Shown: positions 10,180 to 21,364 of the stretch, in pieces | Position numbering within the stretch: the stretch's first letter is position 1 | How the letters are laid out: every line of letters begins with the position of its first letter | From: Amblyomma americanum | Taxonomy: Eukaryota > Arthropoda > Arachnida > Ixodida > Ixodidae | Assembly: GCF_052857255.1 (NCBI RefSeq) | Contig: NC_135506.1 | Span: 81,563,618 to 81,627,617, forward strand | Length of the DNA: 64,000 nt | Direction: 5' to 3' | The notes under the pieces: model-generated | Database searches by the model: none | Seen by the model: the letters and a program-made list of their open reading frames with translations, nothing else | What the model was told of the DNA's origin: nothing | Made by a program: the position numbers and the translations under genes

Positions 10180-11994
10180 TTAGAGCAACTTCTCGTTCGA
10201 CGTGCTTTTTGGCAGGTGAAGGGCTGTCTTGTAGGCTTTCCTGAGTATTGTATACGCCGGTTCCCTATCTCCCTTGGTCATCGGGTGGTATGGTAGTGAG
10301 TAGATGACTCGGCTGACGACCAGGCTGCCGACGAGTTTGAGTGTATCTTCTTCTTTCATGCCGTATCTTTTTTGGGAAACCCTGTTGATCATCCGGCCCA
10401 CTTGCTCCGTCGCTTTGCTCAGCAGGCTGATGGTGTGGCTGCACTTCCTTCTGCCTTGTAGCCGCACGCCCAGGATTATGATCATGTTCATTTCGGGAAT
10501 GTTTTGACCTTCGAGTTCAATCTCCAGTGTTGCTTGGGTGGGGTGTCTTCCGACTCTCAGGAGTTCGGATTTCTCCGTAGAACAAATTACTCCCCTTTCT
10601 CTGGTGTATTTTTCGACGCAGCTCGCCGCCTCTAGGAGCCTTTCTTGCTTTTTTCCTAGCGATCCTCGGGTGACCCATACCGTGACGTCGTCCACGTACA
10701 TCGCGTGTTGGATGGCCTGGATCTCATCGAGACTTTTTGCCAGGCCGATCATCGCCACGTTAAACAGCACGGGGAATATTACGGAGCCTTGGGGTGTGCC
10801 TTTGCACGGGGTGGTGAAGGTGTCGCTTCTCAGCTCCCCCAGCCCTACCGTAGCCGTTCTATTGGTTAGGAAGTCCTTGACGTAGTCGTGAACTTTCCTT
10901 CCACAGTCGTTGTTGTTGAGGCCTTCCATTATGGCCGCGTGGCTGACGTTGTCGAAGGCGCCTTTGATGTCGAGCACCATCACAACGTTTTCGCCCGCCT
11001 TAGGCATTGTGTCGAGTACCTCTTCTTTTAATTGTAGGAGGACGTCCTGCGTCGAGAGGTTCGCCCTGAAGCCGTACACGCGGTCGGGGTACCATCTTCC
11101 GTTCTCCAGGTGTTGCTGGATTCTTTTGGTGACTACTCTCTCGTACAGTTTTCCCAGGCACGACGTGAGCGAAATTGGCCTGAGGTTCTCGATTTGTAGT
11201 TTCTTGCCCGGCTTGGGTATCATGACCACAACGGCGTGTTTCCATTCCGCCGGGACCTTCCCCTCTTGCCAAGGCGTGTTGAGGTACGATGTCAGCTTGT
11301 CGACGGCCTCGTCGCTTAAATTTTGAATGAGCGAGTTTCGAATCTTGTCCGCTCCCGCCACCGTGTTCTTCGTGGCCGCTCTCACGGCCTCGGTAACTTC
11401 CTCTCTCGTGATGGGTTTGACCATGTTCGGATTTTCCTCGCCGAGGTATTCCCCTTCGTAGCCTTCGATTTGATCTTTCCCGTAGCACTTTTCTCGGACT
11501 TCTTTCAGGAGCTGCTCGTCAGAGCCCTCGTACTGGTGGACCAGTCTATGGATAGATTGGCCGCTCTCCGATTTGTTCTTGCTGGGGTCCATTAGGGCCT
11601 TGAGGATGCGCCACGTTTTGGTCGTGCTGAGGGTACCGTTTAGCGAGTTGATAAACTGTTGCCACCCTTGTCTGGCCAGCTGCGTCGCGTATTCCTCCGT
11701 TTGTTTAGTGATGTCCGCTATTTTCTTTTGGAGTTTCTTGTTTGGCTTTTGTCTCTTCCATCTTTTGGTGAGCCCGCGTCTAGCCTCCCATAGCTTGAGG
11801 AGTCGCTTGTCCACCTCCGGAGTTTGTTCGGTTCTGTCCACTTTTTGCCTGTACATTTCCTGGATCTGTCTGAGTTGTTGGCTCCTCTCTTCTATCGAAG
11901 TGATGTCGCCCTTCATTTGCCGGCAGTGCGCTCTAACGGCGTCCCAATCCGTTAGCCGAGCTGTGCCAATCTTCCTCTTGACGTTGTCTGTCAC
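10180..11994 (-). CDS. LINE reverse transcriptase ORF (604 aa)
   Basis: Non-LTR RT. LDIKGAFDNVSH holds the first catalytic Asp (residue 342), GTPQGSV is at 399-405 and the catalytic YVDD at 433-436. NLRPISLTSCLGK at 270-282 is typical of the I/R1/Jockey assemblage. The N-terminal 150 residues are Lys/Arg/Gln-rich linker between endonuclease and RT. The ORF ends at a TAA where a related copy (40725-41465) has Gln, so this is a premature stop. Confidence 0.8.
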   Translation of the reverse strand: MTDNVKRKIGTARLTDWDAVRAHCRQMKGDITSIEERSQQLRQIQEMYRQKVDRTEQTPEVDKRLLKLWEARRGLTKRWKRQKPNKKLQKKIADITKQTEEYATQLARQGWQQFINSLNGTLSTTKTWRILKALMDPSKNKSESGQSIHRLVHQYEGSDEQLLKEVREKCYGKDQIEGYEGEYLGEENPNMVKPITREEVTEAVRAATKNTVAGADKIRNSLIQNLSDEAVDKLTSYLNTPWQEGKVPAEWKHAVVVMIPKPGKKLQIENLRPISLTSCLGKLYERVVTKRIQQHLENGRWYPDRVYGFRANLSTQDVLLQLKEEVLDTMPKAGENVVMVLDIKGAFDNVSHAAIMEGLNNNDCGRKVHDYVKDFLTNRTATVGLGELRSDTFTTPCKGTPQGSVIFPVLFNVAMIGLAKSLDEIQAIQHAMYVDDVTVWVTRGSLGKKQERLLEAASCVEKYTRERGVICSTEKSELLRVGRHPTQATLEIELEGQNIPEMNMIIILGVRLQGRRKCSHTISLLSKATEQVGRMINRVSQKRYGMKEEDTLKLVGSLVVSRVIYSLPYHPMTKGDREPAYTILRKAYKTALHLPKSTSNEKLL

Positions 11995-12629
11995 CGTGCT
12001 GACTCTTATAAGGTGGTGGCCGCTGCCTAGGTTCTCGAGCAGGTTTTCCCACTCTGCCTGCTGGGCGCCCCTGATAAAGGTTAGGTCGGGACACGTGTCT
12101 GGACTGACGCTGTTTCCCAGACTGGTCGGTTGGTTTTCGTCAATTAGTAGCTCGCACCCGGTATTCTCTGCCGCCGTGCAGATGCCCCACCCTTCTTATC
12201 TTCCTTTTTATAGCCCTAGCGCGGTCTTTTCGCGTTAAAATCTTCCGCGATAATTAGTGTTTTGCCCCGCTATTCTCTTGGCTTCCTCAAAGAGTTTTAT
12301 AAAGATACATTTTGTCTGCTTAGGCGGGCTGTATAGGTTTATTATGTCCGGTGGTCTGTCTCGCGTGTATATGATCTGTTGCAGGAGCCCCTGCATGTTG
12401 CGTTGTTGTTTGAGTCTGCATTCTGAGTTTCTGATCCAAATCATCGTTCGGTATATAGCCTCTCTGGCATCGTTGGTGGTCTTTTACGTGTTTTGATTTT
12501 CAACATAGTTGCGAAAGCTTTGTTCCTGCAAAGCTATTTTTTGTTGTGTTTGTTGCATCTGGTTTTGCATCTGCTGCATCTGATTTTGCATGCTAGTCCT
12601 AAAGCTTCTGATCTCGTCGTTGAAGCTTT

Positions 12630-13593
12630 TAGAATACGTGGAAAGACACCTAGCCACGCAGGAAAACACGGTGTACACGGACGCAGGACTATATCCGAGG
12701 GATAAACGCAACAACATCACGAGAGTGGCGGTGGCGGTCGTAGACCACACGGGCGACACGATCAGCTGCGCATCCGCGAGAGGACGTACGGTGGCAGAAG
12801 GGGAGGAGATCGCTGTGGCGCTTGCAGCGGTCGAAGGCTACCGCAGAAACAAGCCACAGATTATAATAACGGACTCCAAAACGGCCTGCAGACGATATCA
12901 GCAAGGAAGGATCTGCAGGGAGGCCCTACGCATCCTCCTCGGCGCGAGAGCCTCGGGATTCAAAGCGAAGCAGAAGGTCTTCTGGGTACCGGCACACACC
13001 GGAGTCGAGGGCAACTCGAGGGCTGACAGCCAGGTTCGCGAGATCACGCACCGAGCCTTGCTGACGGAGGACCTCGAGAACCCCTCGATGGTGGACCCGA
13101 CGTACGCAGACATCCTAAATCACTACAGAGGCTGCAGGTTCAAGTATCCCCCGCCCCACAAACTCCTCACACAGCAAGAAGCGGTCAGCTGGAGGAGGCT
13201 GCAGACTGGCGCCTTCTTTAACTTACACGTCCTAAGCAAAATGTTCCCCACCCAGTACAGCGACAGCTGCCCCTGGTGCGGGGACGTCCCGACACTTTAC
13301 CACGTCACATGGGAGTGTAAACACAATTACTCCTTCCACAAACAGACTAACCCGAGTGCGGAGCAATGGGAGGGCCTGCTCACCAGCAGCGAGCTCACCG
13401 CCCAAAGGGCATTGGTGCAGCACGCGTGCGAGGTGGCCAGGACCAGTGGAGCCCTGGAATGAGGGACCACCCTTGCTAAGGAGCCCCCGACGGCGGCGGC
13501 GGCTGCGGCAAGCGCCAAGACGCAGCTGCAAGGAGACTCTCCGGAACTGAACAAAAGAATTCAATAAAGTTTTTCATTCATTCTTTATTTTCT
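12630..13593 (+). mobile_element. I/Jockey-group LINE, RNase H end only, head-to-head with the minus copy
   Basis: The frame 12590-13462 encodes a full RNase H and finger (YTDAGLYPRD, EEIAVALAAVEGYR, ITDSKTACRRY, VPAHTGVEGNSRAD, CPWCGDVPTLYHVTWEC). The first ~15 residues belong to the other element. The 5' end is truncated at the junction. The 3' UTR ends TTCAATAAAGTTTTTCATTC. It is clearly diverged from the 9121-9987 copy, so it is a distinct subfamily. Confidence 0.8.
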
Positions 13594-13601
13594 GCGCATG
13601 G

Positions 13602-15001
13602 AAGAAACAGCTAGGAGAAAGCGAGTAAAAAAAACGCTTCGGGGGGGGGGGGGGGGGTAGCGCGCTGCCTTGAAAAGGGCACGTCCGGGAGATGAGTTGG
13701 GGGGGATAGGAGACTTCAAAAGAGAGAGTGAGGGGGGCCGAAACATGTGAAAGAGGTTTAGAATTCTCCGAGAATGAGTAATAAGCAGTTTTTAAGGTAA
13801 TTAAGGCTGCGGAAAACGTGAAAGCGTTAAAGTATTCATGCAAAGCCGCTGGAGACGAAAAATGTGGAGCTCGAGATGGACTTCGCCAAAACGACTTCAG
13901 ACAGTCACGCGTTCTGTGGGGCCGTGTTAGTTCAGGATAGCTTAAATGATATCATGAAATAACAAAAACATAAAACAATAAATTAATTATTATGCAAGCA
14001 AATTCAAACTCTTTCATAGTATTATATACGGGACATGTGGCAAACAAGCTAGGTTAACATGCGCCTAACATCATTTGGCAGTACATTTATTCGCTGGTCG
14101 TCGAAGAATCCTCCAACGTTTTGTTGGTGTGGAAATTTCACACAAAAAGCTAAAAGAAACAAAATCGTGTTGAACTGTGGCTCGCAACTATTTTCTATGC
14201 TTTTCATCAATAAAGGTAATATTCGAAAGAAAAAAAATTAATTTGCGAGCAAATAAGTAAAGACGTCGGCAAGAGCTATAGCCGTCAATGCAAATTACAC
14301 ATTAAGACTAAAATGCACAAAAAACGACATTTTAGAACATTACGATCTGCACAAAAGGAATAAAAACCAAATCGGAAAACACAGGGCTAGGCGCGATCAC
14401 AGGGAACGACGTAAGGAAGTGTAGGAATCGCTTACCGCGTGTTGAAGCGGCGGCCTAATGTTTTGCGCATGCGCAACTTATAATTATAAATTACGAGGCC
14501 ACTGCTTCGTTTCTCGACGTTGCTAAAATTGCCCACAAAGTCTGCTTGCGCAGTGTGGCAGTGAATTCTCTAGAGGGAAGCAAAAAAGAGCTTTAAAGAA
14601 ATCATGAAATGAAAGTCTTTTGATTTTTTGAGAAGGAAGCCCTCTTGAGCTGGTTTTCAGATACTCGCGCAAGCAGAGCGTGCAAAAACGCTTTAAGATA
14701 CATAAAGTTCATACAAATAGGCGGGTTATTATGCCCAGGAATCGGACAAAGGCAGCAGCGTGAGCTCTGTCTCTGCACTTCTCAAAAAAGTATTTTTTTT
14801 ATTAGCGGCGTGGCTAAGCCATATATAGTTACACGAATCATTACAACTGGGTCATGCCAGCCCATATTCGGTAATTACTAAATTTACCAGACCTTTTCAA
14901 AGGAACTTTAGTGGTTAGTTGCAGCCGATTCTAGTTCGCAGTATTAACGATAGAATTCTACAGATCCGTATTTGTCTGGATGGATGGTGTCGTCGTCGGC
15001 C
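13602..15001. other. No gene recognised; contains poly-G run and a perfect NRF1-type palindrome
   Basis: A 20-base G run lies near 13638-13658. TGCGCATGCGCA at 14464-14475 is a perfect NRF-1-type site, but no transcript start can be shown. The remainder is A/T-rich and unassigned. Confidence 0.35.
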
Positions 15002-15004
15002 TTA

Positions 15005-15487
15005 AGCCCGTTTCACATGCATGCGATTTTCGCCTGCGACACTGCGAACTCCGTCGGTCTGCGACTGGGGAGGGCCGTCGGTCTAGTCACAGACGGCTTG
15101 CGATCGAGTTCTGTCCGGATGGTATTCAGTCGCAGCGTCGGTGTGTTCGCTCAGCGACTGAACAATGGGGAGCGCCGAGACTGCGTGCGACGTGCGGTCA
15201 CGTGGGAGCTGTTGCCGCGGTGAAAGCAAAACAGTTTATTCTAATCAAAGCATTGAAATAATGCCCCACATCTAAAAACACTCGTCATAACATCACCAAC
15301 AAATTTCGTGTAGCGTTTCGGTCGCGTTTAATCATGGATGGGCTGTGCAAACATCAAGAAACCTTGACTGTCCCTTTGACCGAATTCGCTGCGGAGTTGC
15401 ATGTGAAAGCACCGGCCGAAAATCGCACTGCGGCGTCACCGGCTAGGCCGACTGTTTTCGTTCTAGTTTCAGCATGTGAAACGGGCC
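15005..15487. mobile_element. PIF/Harbinger-like MITE with TTA target duplication
   Basis: Terminal inverted repeats AGCCCGTTTCACATGC (15005-15020) and GCATGTGAAACGGGCC (15472-15487) match at 15 of 16 positions. They are bounded by TTA at 15002-15004 and 15488-15490. The 3-bp TTA duplication and GGCCC-type ends are characteristic of PIF/Harbinger. The 483-bp interior has no transposase ORF. Confidence 0.75.
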
Positions 15488-15554
15488 TTATGCGACAGAG
15501 CGGTTCCTCTGTGGCGGAATATGCACACTCGACCGACCACCACCGAAGTCTCCG

Positions 15555-15664
15555 TCTTTAGTAAAACAGCGCGAACAACGTAGGACAAGATGAAGGAGGA
15601 CACAGGACGGGCGCTGTGTCCTCCTTCATCTTGTCCTACGTTGTTCGCGCTGTTTTACTAAAGA
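15555..15664. repeat. Perfect 51-bp inverted repeat (hairpin), 8-base loop
   Basis: Arms 15555-15605 and 15614-15664 are exact reverse complements around GACGGGCG. The arm contains TAGGACAAGATGAAGGAGGA, similar in style to the AAGGACAAGACACG sequence at the 3' end of the Penelope-like element near 31200. It may therefore be a fold-back of such an element's terminus. Confidence 0.9.
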
Positions 15665-15891
15665 TACATCTATACCAACTCGCCCAAATGAACGTTCTAC
15701 GAAGTCTCACGTCGTTGCACAACTCAAAATCAGCGAACGGACAGAACAAAAGTCGATGGCAGCAGCACACAGCAAGCGAATGCGTTTGAAATGCTTCGGA
15801 ATGTGTTTGGAAATTGTTGGGAAGCACCTTAGAACACAATTCATCAGCGGCGGAGCCCGCGGCAGACGTCGCCGCGCCGCGCCGCTCCGCG

Positions 15892-16044
15892 TCAAAATTA
15901 TTCCGGAGCCCTCCACTACGGCACCTCTTTCTTGCTTTCTTCTTTCACTCCCTCCTTTATCCCTTCCCTTACTGCGCGGTTCTGGTGTTCGACGTTATAT
16001 GAGACAGATACTGCGTCATTTCCTTTCCCCAAAAACCAATTTTT
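15892..16044 (+). mobile_element. SINE family A fragment, 3' half
   Basis: Begins AAAATTATTCCGGAGCCCTC and runs to TTTCCTTTCCCCAAAAACCA. No tRNA head. Confidence 0.8.
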
Positions 16045-16060
16045 ATTTTTACTGCGTTTT

Positions 16061-16395
<335 letters not shown>

Positions 16396-16500
16396 GCGTT
16401 CCAGTTAGTCTTTCTTTTATAGAGGAAAAACGCAAGGGCGCCCGTGTGCTGTGCTATATACGGAGGGGGGGGGGTAGGGTTTAGATACCCAGGAGGTCTA

Positions 16501-16645
16501 AATTGTTCCTGAGCCCTCCACTACGGCACCGCTTTCTTCCTTTCTTCTTTCCCTACCTCCTTTATCTCTTCCCTTACGGCGTGGTTCTGGTGTTCAATGA
16601 AATATCTGACCGATACTGCGCCATTTCTTTTCCCCAAAACTAAAT
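16501..16645 (+). mobile_element. SINE family A fragment, 3' half
   Basis: CTGAGCCCTCCACTACGGCA to CATTTCTTTTCCCCAAAAC. Forms a tail-to-tail inverted pair with the next SINE. Confidence 0.8.
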
Positions 16646-16663
16646 TAGTATTAATATTAGAAT

Positions 16664-16920
16664 GTTTTTTGGGGGGAAGTAAATGGCGCCGTATCTGTCT
16701 CATATATTATTGGACACCCGAACGGCGCCGTAAGGGAAGGGATAAAGGAGGGAGTTAAAGAAGAAAGGAAGAGATAGGTGCCGTAGTGGAGGGCTCCGGA
16801 ATAATTTCGACCACCTGGGGATCTTTAACGTGCACTGACATCGCACAGCACACGGGCGCGTTAGCGTTTCGCCTCCATCTAAAGAAACGCAGTCGCCGCG
16901 GTCGGGTTGGAACCCGGGAG
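16664..16920 (-). mobile_element. SINE family A, head truncated inside box B
   Basis: Minus-strand copy from the GGTTCCAACCCG-type box B to the oligo-A tail. The upstream half of the tRNA head is missing. Confidence 0.85.
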
Positions 16921-17485
16921 CCGAACCCTTTTTGTGGCTTCTTGCTCTTCCCCCGTGTTACTCAGAACTGAAGCTCGAGGTAGTTCACCGAAAGGTATCG
17001 CGGTTATTGCTGGGCGTTGCCACTTGGAGCTGCAAATGACTATGTGAAGCTGCAGCCACAGCGTTGCTCCTACCTTCCTCGCAGCGCCTGTAGTACAGCC
17101 TTTCGTCACTGCTTCTGCGACTTGTCGAAACAGCGGCTAGAAGGCCCCTGCTGCGCTGTTTACACATTGTGAACAAAATTATACAGATGAGGTTTGAACT
17201 CTCCATGACAACCGCGACCACACCGAGCGGCGCTGTGCGGAATTAGAGCATACATACCACGATTACCTGCGGATATACACACATGACTGAGTTAACAAAG
17301 ACGCACGCAATTTGACGCCAGTATTTTTTATGCCTGAATAGGACAAGAGGGATCTGAACGTTTTATTGACCTAGTGCCATCCACGCACGAGGAAATGATA
17401 TTTAATCAACTCCTGCGCCAATATGTATTTCTCTTCTAGACAGTGTAGGTAGGGAGTACGGTATTTACGCGCCCGGTGCTAAACG
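16921..17485. other. No gene recognised
   Basis: Short ORFs on both strands only. No motif assigned. Confidence 0.35.
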
Positions 17486-17489
17486 CAAT

Positions 17490-17705
17490 CAATATTAAAG
17501 GCGAGCAAGCAGAGGTGATAATCACCGACTCCGAGCGAGCAGTTGAGCGCCTTTGAAAGCCTGCAGAAAACGCCACGATTCTCTCTCTGGGACCGTATCA
17601 TGTTTCAGAAGCTGGAATAAACGTTGACGTTCAATCGGTCCCGTCACACATCGCGGAACGAGAGAGCTGACGGTCTCGCCAGTTTGGCCCATACTTAAAA
17701 GGCGC
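17490..17705 (+). mobile_element. LINE RNase H relic
   Basis: Degenerate plus-strand RNase H motifs in shifting frames: EVIITDSERAVE, then VPSHIAERE and DGLASLA, corresponding to the LTDS and PxHxGxxGNExAD blocks. Short and frameshifted. Confidence 0.5.
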
Positions 17706-19621
17706 CTCTGACTCTAGCGAACGATCATAGGCAGCACTGCGTTGCTGTAATTCGCAGCCATTTTGTGTCCTTCTCGCCCAACATCTCACACCTTTCAGCT
17801 GTCGAGCCTCGGACTTCGCTGTTCTGGCTACGCACAGAAGCTCATGGACGAAAGCCTGGTTACGGAAAGTAGGCCTCCTCGCGTCCCCGATTTGCACTGT
17901 GCCAAGTTCTAGCAGACCAAGGACGCATCTTGTAGAAATGTGGCAAGTGAAGGAAAGCGCGAAATAAAAGGAACCTAGCGTCTTTGGCAAAGGTAGCCAG
18001 TCTGCGTGGTTTGCTTCATGTATTCGTGTGCTTGCCTCTTATAAACATCAAAAGGCCTTGAAAAGTGAGGAAAAGGGTTTGCCTTTGATTGCCGAGATTT
18101 AAAGCTTGAGAGGAGGGATAAGTGCTCCATTACACTATACGACTGAGAAAGAACATGCAGCCCGGTTGAGGTACTCGCAGCAGTACAGAGGATTTTCCTT
18201 GACTTCCTGGGTTTAGTCAGACTACTGGGTGTATTGTAGCGCTGCCAGTGTGGACTCATGGGGACTACTTTGATTATGGACTCCGCTAAGTAGCTTTTTT
18301 CTCCTTTCTCTTTTTGTCTTCTCGCCATATAGAGTGTTTGTACGTGCGAATGCCCAGTGGTAAACTAAACATGGCTTCTTTATTCTTGAAATAAAATTGG
18401 TCGTGTTGCAGATTTACTGAAGCCGCGTGCAATATTTTAAACGAAAAATGAATAATATTGTTTTAAAAGAGTGTGGACAGCGTCCCACAAATGAAGCGCA
18501 CTCCATTAAATCGGCGTTCGTAACTCTTGCAGCCTACTAACTACAGACGCTGTTTCCTACACAGCAGGCAGCTGCTGAGGCGGGAGACGCACATCGATTT
18601 CATCGCTGGAATAGAAAGAATTTTATACACCTTAAACTGCAGAGTTGTAGACCATGACGACCAACTAACAACAGTGGCGTTTTTTGTTTTCGTAATTTTG
18701 ACGATTATCGCTCTTTGAAGGCATCGAAGATTGACCAATCCGCGAGGAGAGACGACGAAGAAGCTGTGACGTCGATGCCGCGTGGCGCGTGCCAGCCAAG
18801 GAGGCTATATCACATCATTGGAACGCCTCAGACGAACGACAGCGGGTCTACGTGTAGGATGCAAGCAGCCATGGCTCTCGTGGAACGTAGGTGCTCCGGA
18901 GATGTACGGGGCTGCGAATCCTGGCTGCTCGGACCAGACAGGGCCTCCCAGTTCCTCTGCAGGTGGTCGCGGGTGACACGGCCTCTACCGTGTAGCGGCC
19001 CTTTCCTGCTTCGATGCCTGCGCTTCCGCTGGCACCGATGCAACCTAAGCAGCCCAAGCGACACGCACCACGTCATCGCCTGCCTGGCTGCACCCAACAC
19101 TGAGGGCAGCGTCTCTCGCTGAATTCTGAGGTGAGCATAAACTGCTGCAAGCACGTTGCTGTATCTGGCGCAGGTTTTTATTTTCTGTGCATAGCTGAGT
19201 GTGATTTCGTGTGGTCCTTCGGATATTCGATCTGCGTCTGTCTTGTCTCCTGTCTTGTCTACCATTTCTTTTTCTGTGCTTTCTTTCCACGCATTCCGGT
19301 GGGCAATCATGCCAAAATTGTCGATTTATCGCACGTTCGAAGTTTGTAACGGCTGGCTAATTGGCTGTGCGTGTTTGAGAGTCCGCCCTAATTAGCCTAA
19401 TATCTCTAAAATAGATCCTACGTGTAGGAACGCGGCGTAACGGTTTTAACGTCTCCGAGCGTCACATGAGCAGTGAGGGACATAGTAGCGGCGGCCCTCG
19501 GATTAATTTAGACCATCGATGGTCCTTCAACGTTGAGCCACACGGGTGCCCGTGTGTGCCGTAGGATGAACCACTGTAGCCCCTTGGAACAGAGGGGACA
19601 AGAAAAAGGAAGGGCACTGCC
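17706..19621. other. No gene recognised
   Basis: Contains overlapping ORFs on both strands at 18715-19310 (up to 160 codons) with no recognisable domain, and a TGACGTCG near 18770. Their open frames are not clearly coding. Confidence 0.35.
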
Positions 19622-19790
19622 GAGCCAGGTATCGAGCGCGTGCTGTCGAGCCAGATAGCGAGCGCGTGCTGTCGAGCCAGATAGCGAGCGCGTGCTGCAG
19701 AGCCATGTAAATAGCGCGTGCTCTCGAGTCACGTATCGAGCGCGTGCTCTGGAGCCAGGTAGCGAGCGCGTGCTGCCGAGCCAGACGCCG
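19622..19790. repeat. 26-bp minisatellite, seven units
   Basis: Units start at 19622, 19648, 19674, 19700, 19726, 19752 and 19778. The consensus is close to GAGCCAGATAGCGAGCGCGT plus GCTGTC, and the period is exactly 26. Confidence 0.9.
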
Positions 19791-20074
19791 TTCGAATTTT
19801 GGGGCTGAGCAGCCGAGGCGTGCCGACTGTGCAAGGTTGCCTTTGGCCGTGGTCGCTGCCCCAGGAGCCACTCGGGTCGAGCCAACTGTTCGAGGTGTTC
19901 GAATCCGAGGACGCGGCTTTGGGAGTCAGCGGTGACGTGTTGGCGGCGCTGAGCTGACCTTCCAGAAGCGAGCCGGGACGACCCGAAGTTGTGCCACTAG
20001 ACTTAGCCCTATTCGAACCAAGCACCAGCACCGGCATCGTGACCCGAACGACCACCGTGGGACTTACTGCGAAT
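19791..20074 (+). other. Possible exon end with GTGAGT donor
   Basis: GC-rich sequence ending ACTGCGAAT|GTGAGTCGC (GT at 20075-20076). No acceptor or promoter could be paired with it, so this is only a candidate 5' UTR or lncRNA exon. Confidence 0.2.
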
Positions 20075-20462
20075 GTGAGTCGCACCTTAGTAGAGTTCAT
20101 TTTTTGTCCCTTTCACTGAATATTTTCTGTCTACCGTAATTGGTTCGTAAACGTCTATTGGATCCGATAATAGTGGTCTGGTTCCTTGGCGCGTAGTGCA
20201 TTTATGGGTGAGAGCTTCGCCAAGAACATGCACTGCGTGTAGCAAGAAGGATTCGTATTCAACTGTAAGCGCCGTGGATTCGCTCGTGACGTACTCGTGG
20301 GCCATCACGGCATGGTTCCTTCCCTCCACCGCCTGGCTGTAGCCGTGTAACTTCGTCAGTCTTAGACGAGCGCCTGGTTGGGAACGTGGCCTCGGGCGCG
20401 AGGCTCACCTGCGCCTTGCCTCGCCTTGAGTGGCTGCGACGAGCTTATTTGCCGATGTCTGT

Positions 20463-20517
20463 GGACGTTAAAGATCCCCATGTGGGCGATATTATTTGGG
20501 GTTATCCACTACGGCAC
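20463..20517 (+). mobile_element. SINE family A fragment interrupted by a SINE B
   Basis: GGACGTTAAAGATCCCCAT to CCACTACGGCACC, after which a family B head begins at once, so B landed in A. Confidence 0.6.
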
Positions 20518-20750
20518 CGCCGCGGTGGCTGAGTGGTTATGGCGCTCGGCTGCTGCGCCGAAAGATGCAGGTTCGATCCCGGCCGCTCGGTCGAATTTCG
20601 ATGGAGGGGAAATTCTAGAGACCTGTGTACTGTGCGATGTCAGTGCAAGTCAAGGAACGCGGGTGGTCGAAATTTCCTGAGCCCTTCACTACGACATACC
20701 TCACAGGCTGAGTCGCTTTTGGACGTTAAACACCAATAAAACAAACCAAA
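20518..20750 (+). mobile_element. SINE family B, full tRNA-like head
   Basis: CCGCGGTGGCTGAGTGGTTA (box A) and GGTTCGATCCC (box B). The body shares CGATGTCAGTGCA with family A but ends in a distinct CTGAGTCGCTTTTGGACGTT module and an A-rich tail. This is the best-preserved B copy here. Confidence 0.85.
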
Positions 20751-21364
20751 CCTCTCTCCTCACTGGCACCCTCCTCCCTTTCCACATGACAGGGTTGAGG
20801 CGTGCACCAAGAAGTGTTACTACGCCTTTCATTTTCCTGATAAGCGGTATTTTTGAGGCGTCGGTGAATGTGGCAAATGAGAGCGTTAGCTGAATGTCGA
20901 CAGTGCTAAACCCAGTTGCTTGACGCCCTTTCAGAGTTTGACTTTGGGCGCGATTCTCACGTCCTTGAATCGCTTCGCAAAAGCGAACTTCGAGTTCCCG
21001 GCGAGCCTCGCGTTTCCTATCGGCGCTTCGTTCTTGCGTGCTTTTGAGGCTGCGAGCCAAGAACGCGGCAGCGGATGTGCTGCTGAGCGAACGCTCTTGC
21101 CAGACTGCCGAGGCTCTGGCCTGTGCGTGTCGCCAAAGTGGCGCGTGGCCAGTTTAACTTTCTGCACGACGCTGTTCCGCCTCAACCATGGCATTGGGCT
21201 CGAATGACCCATATCATGTCGACGCGCCGCGCAGCAGCGCGTGTGTATGCGGCACTGCGTCGCTGTAGGCGCCTGCATCGAGCGTCTGCGATTGGCCGTC
21301 GGCGTGAGTGCAGTGTGTACAGATTCTGTAATGCACGATGCAGTCCGGCCTGTGTCACCTGCGG

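Larger units (their letters stand above)
9006..12636 (-). mobile_element. I/Jockey-group LINE with RNase H, nearly complete ORF2
   Basis: Order on the minus strand: ORF1 coiled-coil end (12484-12636, Gln/Met-rich, MQNQMQQMQNQMQQ), part of an endonuclease (12235-12444, DIINLYSPPKQ), reverse transcriptase (10180-11994), linker, RNase H and CCHC-like end (9121-9987). The 3' UTR is about 100 bases and ends in a CT-repeat tail (GA run at 9005-9021 on plus). RT and RNase H are in one frame, separated only by three in-frame stops. Endonuclease frames are broken near 12200. Confidence 0.85.

Noticed and set aside
11573..12238. 221-codon plus ORF
   Set aside because: Antisense shadow of the minus-strand LINE RT and endonuclease region; the plus ORFs at 9296-11326 are likewise shadows.
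12235..13593. Twin-primed (5'-inverted) single LINE
   Set aside because: Both halves have their own 3' UTR and RNase H and differ in sequence, so they come from two RNAs.
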